The notes under the pieces were generated by a model, which did no database searches, had not been told where the DNA came from, and saw only the letters and a list, made by a program, of their open reading frames with translations. Of a stretch of DNA of 64,000 nucleotides, positions 52,428-64,000 are shown in pieces. Origin of the DNA: Cymbidium sinense (lineage: Eukaryota; Streptophyta; Magnoliopsida; Asparagales; Orchidaceae). The number at the start of each line of letters is the position of its first letter. Position 1 is the stretch's first letter. Made by a program: the position numbers and the translations under genes. Location of the stretch: positions 78,814,925-78,878,924 of the forward strand of contig CM038225.1 in NCBI GenBank assembly GCA_021442155.1. Direction: 5' to 3'.

Positions 52428-54330
52428 CCTCAACAAATATGGTTTGCATAAGGTGTGTTCAGAATAAGTTGACCTTGCAGATTTCTAAGAGATTTGCTTG
52501 GATGTCATGCTAAAGTTGTATTTTTGATAACTTTTAATAATACGATCATTTCCCTTTGATGGAAGTATAACTCTCAAGTTGGGCAAATATTTGAATTTCA
52601 TGAGCAATAGCTTGTTGAACGGTAGAAGTTGTCATAAGTCGATGCTTTTGCTTGATGGACTTAATGAAGGAGATAATTTTACTTGTCATTAACTTGTTGA
52701 GAGAATTTAGAGTGTCTTTGGTCCTTGGCTTTGCTGATGGACTTGTCAAGACGTCCTTCAAGAGTTTAGAATTTGTATTTTCCTCCTACCCTAGCTTTAT
52801 GCCTTGGTGAACTTAACGGATTTGATGATTTTTTGGTGAGATGAGAACTTCTTTGGTCCTATGTTTGGTGCTTTAATGAACTTATTGTAGATTTAGTCTC
52901 AAGATTTTGTGGTTCATATTTTCTTTTATCCTAGCTTTATGCTTTTACGTATTTGGCGAAGGAGTTCCCTGAATTATCTTGAGGACTTGTCAGGTGATAT
53001 GAACTTGCCTTCTGCCCTAGCTTTCTACTTTCATGAGCTTATAGAAGGATGTTTGCCTATGACTTAGCTCTTGGAGCTTGTGTTGGGTCAATGGCAGAAA
53101 GTCATCAGTCCCATGCTTTGCGCATAACGAATATGTTGATGACATAACTCACCTAGTTCAGCCTTTGGCTTTATATGAACACTGGGATGACTTCCTCGGT
53201 CCTTTGCTTTCTGCTTGATTGGACTTGCTGAAGAAGAGTTTCCTTTAGTCTTTACTTTTTGCTTAACAGACTTGTTGAAGAAGTTGATATTTCATATTTT
53301 TCATTGATGCCAAATTCAACTTAGTGCCTTCTTGAGTGAGGATATTTTTATTGAATTTTGAAAATGACCTTGTAGAGATGATCTCGAGCCACTGAACTAC
53401 CAAGTTGGAGTGATTTGAGGGTTTGGAAGCTTTTGTCTTTAAAGTAATGAAGTGGGATGATCCTTTACTATAGCCTTTGTGATATGTTGAGTAAGCTCTG
53501 GTCATTTCACATTTTTCATTGATACCAAACTAGGCTTAGTGCCTTCTTGAGTGAGGATATTTTTGTTGAATTTTGGAAAATGACCTTACGACCATTAGAG
53601 ATGATCTCCCAGCCTAAGCCACTTGAACTACCAAGTTGGAGTGATTTGAGGGTTTGGAAGCTCTTGTCTTTAAAGTAATGAAGTAGGAGGATCCCTTGCT
53701 GCAGCCTTTATGGTATGCTAAGTAAGCGACTGACTTGTCATATATTTGGGACATGTAGAGTATGACCTTATGTACCCACTTGAGTCTTGGACTTGAGCAA
53801 TTAATGGAGGATTTTATCATTAGGCTAATGAGGTGGGGTATCTCTTATTATGGCCATTGTGGTGTGTTGACTAAGCAGACCTGTCAGTGACTTGGCCATA
53901 TTTGGGCCTGTTGAGTCCGACCTTATGCACCAACTTGAGCACTAGATTTGATGTATGGATAAAAGATGTATTTCCAACTTGATTTGTTAAAGGTTATAGA
54001 ATTGAAATTTTCTCTTTTTTGGTCAGTAAGACTTTGAAACTTGTGAATTTGAATACATAATTTGAATATGTATATGGGGATCTCTTAGGCATGAAGTCAA
54101 CCTAAATATAAGAAAGCCCCGCCTACGGGAGAGCCTAACATTTTGCTATATAATTTTAAAAAATCCCATCTTGGGGATTTTTGTTTATTTTGGAAATGCA
54201 TTCTTATATTACAAGAGAATTTCTAAGTAAAACTTATGAAAGCTTTAAGTGTGATATTCATTTGATTACACTTTCATGTATAATACTTTTTTAGATAATG
54301 ATTATTGATTGGTGGCATTAGTCTTTCACC
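52428..54330 (-). repeat. Tat2 3' spacer with tandem repeats
   Basis: Non-coding spacer between Tat2 integrase and its LTR. Two good copies of a 221-base unit are at about 53287-53507 and 53508-53740, sharing TTAGTGCCTTCTTGAGTGAG, ACTACCAAGTTGGAGTGATT and TCTTTAAAGTAATGAAG. A third, partial copy follows near 53810-53890 (ATGAGGTGGG...GTGTGTTGACTAAGC). The open frames at 53263-53505 and 53614-53820 (minus) are the same repeat read twice, not genes. The counterpart spacer of the first Tat element is 2103-4544. Confidence 0.65.
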
Positions 54331-55440
54331 TTTAAAGCCAATAAGCTGGTAGGCTCCTCATTGATGTACCTTTTCAATGGCGAAGGGTCCTTCCCAACTA
54401 GGTTCAAATTTATCATAAATTTTGTGGTGACGAATAATTGATCTTCTTAGCATTAAGATCAATTCCCCTTCTTAAAAGGCTCAAGGAAGCACCGTATGAT
54501 CGAATGCTTTGGACATCCTTGCTCGGTAGACTTCTAAATTTTGTTGAGCTTGAAGCCTAACTTCATCAAGCGCATCAAGCTATTGCATCTATAGATAGAC
54601 ATTCTCATCTTGAGTAAGATTGTATTGAATGGCTCGAGCAGGGTAGTTCAACTTCAAGTAACTATTTTAGCTCCAAACACTAGTGCATAGGATTGGATTT
54701 TATGGACATTTTGTAGGTAGCGGCAAGGCCATAATGCTTCCATAAGCTTGATATGCCACTCTCTTTTATTTCTTGTGAGGATATTTGAATAACTTGACTA
54801 GTGACTTATTGAAAGCTTCATGGTGAGTATCGCCAATCTTATGTCGAGCAAATCTATAGATTTTAGTGCTTTTGAAGGTTGCTATTAGATAATTTGATGT
54901 GGCACACCAAATATGTAGACAATATAGTGGGTGAAGAATTTTGTCACATGCTTAGTAGTGACTTCCTTGAATGGGTCGACTTCAACTCACTTGGAGAAAT
55001 AATCGATTGCTAGGATGATGAAGTGGTGGTGGTGATGATGGTGGATCAATTGGTCCTATTACATCCGTTCCCAACAATTGGCCAAGATGTTATCATTAGT
55101 GTAAAGGATTTCAAGGCTGATGAATGATGTTGCCATGGACCTAGCACTCATGACATCTCTTGGCATGATCAATACAATCCTTTACTATAGATGGCAAACA
55201 GTATCCCATTATTTTGATTTTGAAAGCCATTTTAAGACGATAGGTATACACCACAAAGTCCTTCATGAATTTCAACAATTACTTTGTTATCTTCTTCTAT
55301 TCCTAAACATCATAGCCACATCTACTCGAAGGACTTACGATAGAGGGTATTGCCAACATAAGCATATAGTCAAAGTCTTTTCTCGTTATGTAGCCATTGA
55401 CTTATTGCTTGACAGTTTGCTTTCCTTAAAGTAGTCGATG
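54331..55440 (-). pseudogene. Tat2 integrase
   Basis: Minus strand, with stops. The C-terminal part near 54370-54660 reads QQNLEVYRARMSKAFDH, then EGELILMLRRSIIRHHK and YDKFEPSWEGPFAIEKV, the same pattern as HPRAFQVGELVSVLRRP and the segment before 2015 in the first Tat element. Upstream, up to about 55440, the catalytic core is too decayed to give the DDE residues with certainty. The open frame at 55120-55434 on the plus strand is a shadow of this. Confidence 0.75.
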
Positions 55441-55557
55441 AAGAGTTGTCTCAAATCTTCATTTTTTTTCTACTGTAATGATTTCACTTTATGGTTTTGG
55501 TACTTCCTCAGATTAATGTCTTTCCTCCTGAATAGTCTGAGGCTCATCTTGTTGATT

Positions 55558-56097
55558 TTAGGAAGTGGTTGGTAATGGAGTGAGAGGAGCAATGTGAGCT
55601 GCATCCTGCTGGTTTGCATTTGAAGACCCCTCTTCCAGCAGGGATTTTAGATTTGCTGGTTCTAGGACCCGATGAGTGCAGACACTAATTAGCATATAAT
55701 CGTCATCATCCATTCCTGTCACCTCTTTAGCTAATTTAGCCAGGAAGTCAGCTTTGCTATTTTTAGCTCGAGAGACCCGAGTAATAATGATGTTTTGAAT
55801 TTGCAGCACTTGATTAATGACAAGATGAGAATCACCATAAACTTGTAGATTTCGGACTCCCACGAAGATGGCTTCCTCCAGATCTGCCACCAATGCTTCA
55901 TATTTTGCTTCATTGTTGGTTTGCAGCTTTGTCAACTTGTAGGAATGCCTCATTATACCACCTTCTGGCGTGATCAAGATGAGGCTAATGCCAGCTCGAG
56001 CCTTTGGGAGATTTGAGGGTTGAGTATATTTGATTGATGAAGCTCCTTCAAAATATAGTTCCCACATTTGTTGCTTTTCCATTTCTTGTATATGCAT
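55558..56097 (-). pseudogene. Tat2 archaeal-type RNase H domain
   Basis: A 179-codon open frame on the minus strand. Landmarks: MWELYFEGASS (start of the domain, with Glu in place of the catalytic Asp), KARAGISLILITPEGGIMRH, NNEAKYEALVADLEEAI with the catalytic Glu, VYGDSHLVINQVL with an Asp, and then SRAKNSKADFLAKLAKEVTG at the C-terminus, where the last Asp is in KAD. The part between INQVL and SRAKN is shorter than usual, so a deletion is likely. The methionine is internal to the polyprotein. Downstream is integrase; upstream (to 56265) is the RT-linked RNase H. Confidence 0.85.
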
Positions 56098-56099
56098 GA

Positions 56100-56265
56100 T
56101 CGATCATTGGAAAGATCATTATTAAGCATGAAATTGGGGATAGGGTGTGCAACAAGAAAGTCTGTTAGAATTTGTCCCTTCATCGCTTTTTGAGGAACAT
56201 AAGTGATGTCAAATTAAAGCAAAAGGACAACCCATTGTGCCAAGCGACCTGCCAACGATGGTCTT
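56100..56265 (-). pseudogene. Tat2 RT-linked RNase H C-terminus, cut by copy A2
   Basis: The minus strand reads SLAGRLAQWVVLLL, a stop, FDITYVPQKAMKGQILTDFL and VAHPIPNF, the end of the RT-linked RNase H. The match with the first Tat element (FDITFVP..ALADFLAAQP) is clear. The reading stops at 56265, where family A begins with TGTTGACC, so the rest of the domain lies beyond the inserted unit. Confidence 0.8.
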
Positions 56266-59200
56266 TGTTGACCTCACTTTTGGAGTGAGCTCTCAACTTC
56301 CTCATCATAGGTGCAGGACTCTTATAGACACTAAGAGTTCCTTAGTCTTAAGACACTTCTAGTGATTAGGTGAACACTTAACCTAACCCTAGAGACTTAG
56401 AAGAGTTAGCCATGAGAGGGTTATGCCTTAGAGATTTAGGAAGACTTGCCTACACTATAGCCCAAACCCAATCCTTGCTTCCTTCTTTCAAGCCAAACCT
56501 CAAATTCAAATTCAAAATTCCAAAATCAAATCAACTATCCAATGATTGAAATCCATCATTAAATTTAAACTCCAAATCTCTTCCTAAGCTCTTTTGATTT
56601 TATCATATAGACTTAGCCTTAACCAAGTCTAAATCAACTCCAACCCAACTAATTTTATCAATTATCTAATCTAATCTCAATCAAATTCTGAACCATAAAA
56701 TCAATTCCAAATTCCAAATAATTGAAATCTATGATCAACTCCAAATTCTAAATTTCAAAAATCTCTTCCTAAGCTATATGAGCCACCTTCATGTGCTTAG
56801 CCCAAATTCCTTCAAATCAACTCAAACTTTGTTGATTTCTTTATAAATCAATCATTCCTTCATTTATATTCATAAATATAAATGAAACTCACCCTCCAAT
56901 GACCAAAAATAAATCAAACCAAATAAAAACCCAAAATAGCCCCTTCAACCCACATCCCTAAGCTTAATCAAATTTGCTTCCAAATCACTCCTAACTCAAG
57001 TGATTTCCTTATGACCCATTTATATCTTCATTTATATTTACAAATATAAATAAAATATAAATTCAAATGACCAAAACCAAACTCAAATCAAATTCCCAAT
57101 TGTAGCCCTTTTAGCTAAAATTTTGAACTTGGCTAAATAAAACCCAAATCAACTCAAAACTCATGGATTTCTTCATGATTCAATCATACCTTCAATCATT
57201 GATCTAAATATGAACATAAACCACCATTATCAAACTAAATCCAAGTCAACCCAAATCAAGCCCAGTTGACCCATTTGACTTGAAATTATCATATGAACCA
57301 AAACCCATTTGGCTCTAAACTAATTGCAATTGGATTTATATTTCAATCCTAAGTCCCTATGTGAATTCAACCAAACTTGAATCGAGCCTTGATCAAGCCA
57401 ATTGACCCATTTAGGCTCACTTGACCCAAAGTGACCTAAAGAACTTTTTTGAGCCAAGTCCTAATCCAACCTAAATTGGATTGAACTAAGCCCATCTAAA
57501 CCTCAACCATAACCAACAATCATCATGGGGTGATTAACCACATTGAATTGGGTCAAACCAAGTCAAACCTAGCCTTTGACCAAGTCAACACTTTGCTCAA
57601 ATGAAACTCAAACTAGCCAAAATCCACCATATGCTAAATTGATTGAAACCATTGATCCAAACCCATTCATAATCAATGATTGAACATGACCAAGTCATCA
57701 ATTGAGCCAAACCAAGCCTAATTGGTCACTTGACCTAAGTTGATCCAAATTGGCCTAAAATGCCAAAATGGGTCAAATCATGATTTAATCCAAATTGATT
57801 GCAACAAATGGCTCAAGTTTATTCCAAATCACTTATTGAACTTGACCAGAGCCATGATTGAGCCCAAATTGACCAATTGGTCAACTTGACCCAACCTAGC
57901 CCAAATTGACCTAAAAGGTCAAATTGACCAAAATTCAAATTAATTCTAAATTAAACCAAAAAAAAAGCCTACAATTATTTTCAATCAATCGATTGAAATT
58001 TACTCAACACCAAACCCAACCCAATTTGGTCAAATTGGCCAAATTGATCAACTTGACCAATTTGACCCTTTCGAATCCAAATGAGTCAAATTCAAACCTA
58101 AGCCAAACCATGTCAAATTAATCATACCAAAACATTCCAAATCATGATTTAGACCTAACCCAAGTCTTTGTTTGACCTAATTTGGCCAATTGGTCAACCC
58201 AACCCTATGTGAACCCAATTGAACGCTTTTGCCAAAATTGAGCTAAACCACTTCAGTCATCCTCTTTGAACCCTATCCGACCAAAGCACCCCAAACCAGC
58301 CTTATACCCCTAAGTCAGCTCAAAGCCAAACATGCTCACCTCAAGTTGACTACCCAAAGGACAAAGCCTCCACCTTGGATTCCTACTATCAGTAGCAAAA
58401 TCCATTTTGCACTCCCCATGACCCTCTCTTTTTACCAAATGAGGTATTCCTAGAGTTCACTTGCCCACTCTAAGCACTCTAGAACTTACCTTGGATCAAA
58501 GGGAACTTACCAAGCCAAGCTCAATCTCCCCTATCCATGGATGAACTTGACGGGTGCAAGGAGAACAAAATCCCCTCCCACCTGCCCATATCAAGCCTTG
58601 AGACCCCTGACATGGCTTTGGCCACTCATGGTGTGCCACCTCAGATTAGCGGCGACCCCTCTGATGACTTCATGATGATGAATTAACATAATTCATGGGA
58701 ATGATCTCGTCCATCCACCTAGCTTAATTGAGGGATATACTCCTCAAATCAATTGAATTGAATTCAATCCCATTCGGCTCAAAAGAAGTTTTCGAAACTC
58801 CCCAAAACTTCCAAAACTCCTCCCGAGCTCCCTCTTCCTTAGCCTTCCCCTTTGTGCGTAGAACTAAATATCTAACTCTCTCCTGTGCAAACTTCAATTG
58901 CTTGTGCATGCACCATCCACATACTCAATCGAAGCCAATCGAATCACCTCCAGAGCTTCCTAAGTATCGGACATTGGAGTTCCATCAAAGTCTAGGCGTG
59001 TGCATGCATGGATTGGTCAACCAAGCTTACCACAGCAAATTGAGCTTGGATTCCTTCAACAGGGCCTCGCCTCAACTAGGCAAAGCTACCTCTAGCATTG
59101 CACCGCTGGACATTAGCTCTGGTGAGGTAATTTCTCAAACTGTAGCTTTAGGCCTCTATGTGTTAGTCTTTTATGAAAGTAATCTCTATGTCGATGGAAC

Positions 59201-62200
59201 CTAGTCGTTGGATGTGATTGCATGCTCTCTTAGATGGTGTGGGATCCGTTTGATCCAAATCCAAGCTGGGTGAGCTCGGATCAAATGGATAAAGCTAAAC
59301 TCATCTCCACTCATGAATGGGATAGATCAGCCCATCCATCTCAATGATCGAGATGAATGGCTTTGATCAAATCGTAGATCCATCAATTTCACCCTTGATT
59401 AAAGGCCGTCCGATCTGGGCCCACCGAAGCGCCGATGATGATAACTTAAATAACCATTCCCGTCATGCCACGTGAAAACACGCCGCGTTAGCAACCACAT
59501 GGCCTGATGGGATTAGGGGTTTAATTAGGCCTAATTAATTAGTTTTTAATCACAAAACTTCCTAAAATCATAACTAATTATAAAAAAAAATCCAAAAAAT
59601 GCAAACTTAGGATCATTTTGAAGATATTTCAGAGGAGGATCTAGGAAAATTATAATTATTTAATTTTGAATAGTGACTTTGGCTTAATTAAGGTTTTATT
59701 AAAAATCTAATTAGCTTAATTACACTTTAATAAGCACTCCATTAATCTCAAATTTTTTGTGAATGTTTAGGAGAACGACCTTTGCCTCCCCTATTTTTTG
59801 GAATTTTATTGATTGCTTAATTAGGGAAATCATTTGAGTAAGCCCTAATCACTCTTTTAATCCAATTAGTTGTAATTGCGATGAAAATAGCTTGATTAAT
59901 CATTTGAACATAATTATCCTTGTTAAACAATAGGATCACTTAGGGAATGTGATTGAAAACATTTTTCATAATTTATTTCCTAAGTATTCTTTACCTTTAA
60001 AAATTAAAGTAATTAATGGGATAATGGAATGATTAATTGGTTAATTAAGTGACTAATCTTCAAAATGAGAAATCAAAACCAAATGGAATGATTAAATGAC
60101 AAAGGGATTAGGATTGAGGCCTTGCTCGGTCCTTTCCCTAAGTTAATTTCATCATTCAAATTAAAGCATAATTAAAACATCTAATCAATTCATTAAAAGC
60201 CTAATGAAATTTAAATAAAATAAAAATCAATTCATCTAACCTAAGCAACCTTTAATTGATCTTGGGTAGCTCTTGGGTGTTCAATAACCCAAGGTGAGAG
60301 ATAATGAAATTATGATTGGCTCACATGTGTGAGAAAATCATAAGAGTAATTAAGTGAGATCCCTTAAGCCTAATTAACTATTAATCATAAGCTAATTGCA
60401 ATAGGCCCCTTTCATTTCTTAGGAGCATTGCAAATTTACTTCTCATGTGATTGCATATCAGATTGGCTTATTATTAATTAGTTAATTAACTTAAGGTGAT
60501 ATAGGTAAGGGATAATTAATTCATTTAATTCATACCTTAACCTAATCAAAACAAAAAGTCAACTTAATTTTTCTTAATTAAACCAAACTAATTCACACAT
60601 GGGGAAATGGGTTAGGATTAGCAAACCCTTCTCATATTTCCTAAGTTAAATCAAATTCAAAGATGAAAATGTCTTTAAAGGATTTTGATTCATTGTAAAT
60701 AACCTTATTTGATATGATTGTCCTTAGGGATTAATTAGGGTGAATGAAGTCATGTGTTTACATTCCTTTGTTTCTTTCTAATCATGATAAATATTATTTT
60801 TCATATGAAAATCATGCATTCATTTCTCTTGAAAATTAATTAAATAAAATGTTTCATTTTATGTCAAATTGCATGTGTTGGTTAAAATTAAAGATACGAG
60901 TGGCTATTATCACTATTAAAGCAAAAATTATTTTCAAAATCTATAAATCAAAGATTATAAATGAAGTAATGCTAGTTGCAAATATTTATATACATCCATG
61001 TGATGATAATATAATAAGTATAATGTGAAGTTCTCTTTCCCTACTTTAATATGGATACACATAGGATTTGTGTATAGTTTATTTAAAAAAGAACATAACA
61101 CTTGCTTAAATCTATTCCTATGCATTTCCATGTTAAGACCTAGGAAGAACTTCATATTTCACATGCAAACCATTCATCCAAATCAAACATAATTTTTTGC
61201 ATGATTCCTTATCCATTTGGTTCATTCATATGTATTTGAGAAAAGTGGCATATTAGTCTAGATATCTCAGAGCTGCGAGGCTTTAAATAGCCCTAAGTTG
61301 GTCTTGTACCTTACGCCCTTGGTGTAGAAAACAATGACACTATACTCACTTAAAACTCTTATACATATGCATGTGTGATGTGGCTAATGAATAAAGAATC
61401 AAAAAATCAAATAAATAAAACATAATTTTTTTGCATTGATTTTCTTATCCTTGTAGTTATTCATACATTTACATGTATCTAAGAAAAGTAGTATATTAGT
61501 CGGACATCCAGATTGAGGCTTTAAGTAGGTCTCACCTTACGCCTGTGTAGAAAATAATGGCACCATACTCACTTATAACTATTATACATGTGGATGTTAG
61601 CTAATGGATGAAAAATCCATCTTTCTATATAACAAAAACATGCATTCATGATCCAATTAATAAAATGGAATATTTAAATTTTCAAAATACATTTCTTTGC
61701 ATTTATCATCAAAGTATGCTAAGATTTGCATTTCATGTATAAACATGCTTAGGATTATTCATATACATGGTATACATGATGGAAATAAATGAATGGGTGT
61801 GTGTTATGTCATAGTAATCCACCCTAACTAATCCTAAAATGCCTTTATTATTGAATAGAGCTATTTAGAATGAATCTAAACTTAGGATTAATTAAAACAC
61901 ATAATAAACCATTCACTAAAAGAAATTCATTAATCAATTTACCTTAGAAATTATTTAAGGTAGGGATAAAAGAAAGACTCTCCCTCTTTTTCTTCTCTTT
62001 ATAACACTTAGTTGCTAAGTGTAAGTTATATGAAACAAAAGAAAATATTAAGTGAAAATCATCAAATCACCTAAATCACTTAAAGAAAAATCAACCCTTC
62101 ATAAATTAAATCCCTCACACTTATTAAATTATAACCTAAAGCCTAGTTAGGACATACCACACAAGCTCTAACACATACATTAGGCTAAGTCACCATTTCT

Positions 62201-63975
62201 AGCTTTATATTAGGGTGCATGGTTTGGGAATGTTTTTTTATGATGTATTATTTTAGACGGATGTTAGGTGTACAAGTTTGAATGTTAGGTTGATATTACT
62301 AATCATGTCTTATGTAGGGGGATGTGCTTAAAGGGGCCACTGTAATAAAAAAGTAAATACTTTTTATTGTGCAGGTTGCTTAGCCCCTAAGCGTAGCCCA
62401 AGTTAGGATAGGTGGACTTGGTTACCCATATGTGGGGTGCTAAGTCTAAATTATTCCTATAACTGCTTGGGATGTATGGTGTGTTTAGCTAATATTTATT
62501 TTGCATGTGTAGTTAGATTTACTTTTCTTCCTTTTGATGTAACCTTTGTTAAGATTAGGATAAGTGTTATGGAGATTAAGGATAAGCATTGGTTAAAGAC
62601 CATGTGTTATATACCATATGATACCTTTGGAGCAAGCTACATCCCACTCAAGCCAAAAGAAAGAAAGAAATGGAGCAAATCAAGATGAAGGGATGAAGGA
62701 TAAGGAGTGAAGAATGGAGGATGAAGAATGAAGACCCCCATAACACTTATCACTTTATAATTTATTCTTTCATATCGGGACATATAAGGGTAGAGCCACC
62801 CACATTTCATTTTGTATGGCGCAGATCAAATCGGCCTTTTATTCTTTTGTGATAGCTTTATAAAATTATTTGATGTCTTGTTTAGCTTGTGCATTAGAAA
62901 TAACATGCCTTTCATAGTTTCTTTATGATTGGTGATTGCTATGTGGTCTGGAAGTGATTAGGCTCCTAAGATAAAAATTTTTTCTATCCCATTAACAACC
63001 CATAACTAAAATTTTAAAATAATTTATAACCTCACATAAAAGCCTAAGAATTAAATCAATATAATAAAATTTTTAGCAATCCTTAGCTAGATGATGAATG
63101 AATAATATCATGCATGTCATAATCTTTCACTCTTGTTAAGAGAGGGCTTCCATCTATGCCAGAGAATAAAGGCTTAACCTATAAGAGCCTTTGATGGAAA
63201 GACACCTCTTTCTCTCCTGATTTAGCCCACAATGAATTTCTCATGTATTTAGGCATACAAAATCCTATAGCCTATGTCAAAACAAAAGTCCAAAAAAACT
63301 TGAAAAATTTGCAATAGATTTAAGTCATTACTCATGCCCTTCATGATCTAGTCTCTTAGCGAGTGAGTTTAAGGACTTAGTTTCTTTTCTGAGTAAATAA
63401 CAGCCTAACCATCTTGCAAAGCATAAGATTTTCTTACATAGATTTAAAGCATAGGAAGAGTTAACAGGCTGCCACTCCAGGAAGTAATAAGCCCAGTAGT
63501 CGGGTGGTTTATTCTCTCTTGTGAAGGTAAACCATATACCCATTTTTTCCTTATATTTTGGTCATGTTTTGGCCCTCGACAAAGCTCCCTAGATCTAGGA
63601 TCAGGTTGTTGTTTCTCTTTATGGGCTACAAGCTTAAATCCTCACCTCTTAGGCATTTTATAATCTTGTATTGTGAATTATAAGTCCTAGATTTTAAAAA
63701 ATTCAACTCAAAGAAATAAGTCTTCTCAAATTCAAATGTATAAAGCCAAACCATAGATTGGGGTGCTCACTAAGCTTCTATTATCATGAGCACCTTACTT
63801 ATCTCCCTTGGTTTCAATAAGAACTCTTCCTCTTTTGGTCCCTCCCAATTGATTTTCAAAAATATAACTAATATTTTGATAGTACTATCTTTGAATTCAT
63901 TGGAGACAACAATCGTCTACTTTAATCAAGAGTATTCTTAAGAGATTCATTTTTTTCTTAGGATTTATTTAACTA
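56266..63975 (+). mobile_element. Family A LTR-like unit, copy A2 (right end beyond the window)
   Basis: Starts with TGTTGACCTCACTTTTGG and follows A1 from end to end: the GAGTGAGCTCTCAACTTC opening, the A+C-rich TTGAC block (about 57390-58200), the GC-richer block (58260-59520), the duplicated units, the hairpin near 62000, the purine tract near 62655, and TCTTTGAATTC at 63888, which matches 12302. The sequence then runs into N. Because it cuts Tat2 within RNase H, it is a later insertion. Its 5' end faces the break, so this is likely a 5' LTR or a whole non-autonomous unit. A 158-codon open frame at 58728-59204 is not kept in A1 and is not called. Confidence 0.7.
57390..58200 (+). promoter_or_regulatory. 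Dense TTGAC (W-box core) block, copy A2
   Basis: The counterpart of 5768-6562. TTGACC and GGTCAA words are again packed and often paired, for example TTGACCAATTGGTCAACTTG and GGTCAAATTGACC. That the pattern survives in two diverged copies suggests that it belongs to the ancestral element. Confidence 0.4.
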
Positions 63976-64000
63976 NNNNNNNNNNNNNNNNNNNNNNNNN
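63976..64000. other. Assembly gap (N)
   Basis: All bases are N from 63976 to the end. Confidence 0.99.

Noticed and set aside
53263..53820. Two related small proteins on the minus strand
   Set aside because: They are the same 221-base tandem repeat read twice within the Tat2 spacer.
58728..59204. 158-codon open frame on the plus strand in copy A2
   Set aside because: The matching part of A1 (about 6750-7500) does not keep the frame and the sequence has no recognisable domain, so it looks like a chance frame in GC-richer LTR sequence.

Overview
This is a gene-poor, AT-rich window of a flowering-plant nuclear genome. The evidence is plant-type LTR retrotransposons (a Tat-lineage Ty3/gypsy family with the second, archaeal-type RNase H, and a Ty1/copia element), a plant RTE-type LINE ending in TTG repeats, an L1-type LINE fragment, long TA/TG microsatellites, and a small intron-containing plant gene family (heavy-metal-associated, proline-rich, Pi21/HIPP-like). 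A monocot is possible because of the Pi21-like family, but the sequence does not settle this. The window ends in an assembly gap (N from 63976).

Layout. 1-2102: decayed pol 3' half of a plus-strand Tat element (RNase H, archaeal RNase H, integrase). 2103-4544: its 3' untranslated spacer with degenerate long repeats. 4545 to about 12690: a very long LTR-like unit (family A, copy A1) beginning TGTTGACC. About 12690-18587: intergenic DNA with a large palindrome centred at 17069/17070 and a degenerate minisatellite. 18588-25364: a minus-strand Ty1/copia element with both LTRs, a CCHC finger, integrase and the RT YVDD box, broken by stops. About 26860-28175: a plus-strand RTE LINE remnant interrupted by a TA/TG microsatellite. 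31498-31964: a MITE-like element. 32341-35436: two tandem Pi21/HIPP-like gene copies, both broken, separated by an L1-type LINE fragment. About 39700-45412: copy A3 of family A, inverted. 45413-46390: a gag-like or other internal remnant. About 46700-52427, 52428-54330 and 54331-56265: the LTR, repeat-rich 3' spacer and pol of a second Tat element (Tat2), minus strand. 56266-63975: copy A2 of family A, plus strand, which cuts Tat2 inside its RNase H.

No intact cellular gene could be supported. The only host-gene material is the Pi21-like pair. Copy 1 has lost one base at the exon 2/intron 2 border and about four bases before its Cys-rich tail. Copy 2 has no exon 1, a stop codon at the first metal-binding cysteine and several indels. 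Both still carry the nucleotides for a C-terminal CSIM prenylation box. Copy 1 also has 43 consecutive proline codons where copy 2 has only a short proline-rich segment.

The features most worth following are the roughly 8 kb LTR-like unit with a dense block of TTGAC (W-box core) motifs, the LTR-gag-LTR-like arrangement at 39700-52427, the 43-proline expansion, and the palindrome. All similarity statements come from reading by eye; no alignment or database search was run.
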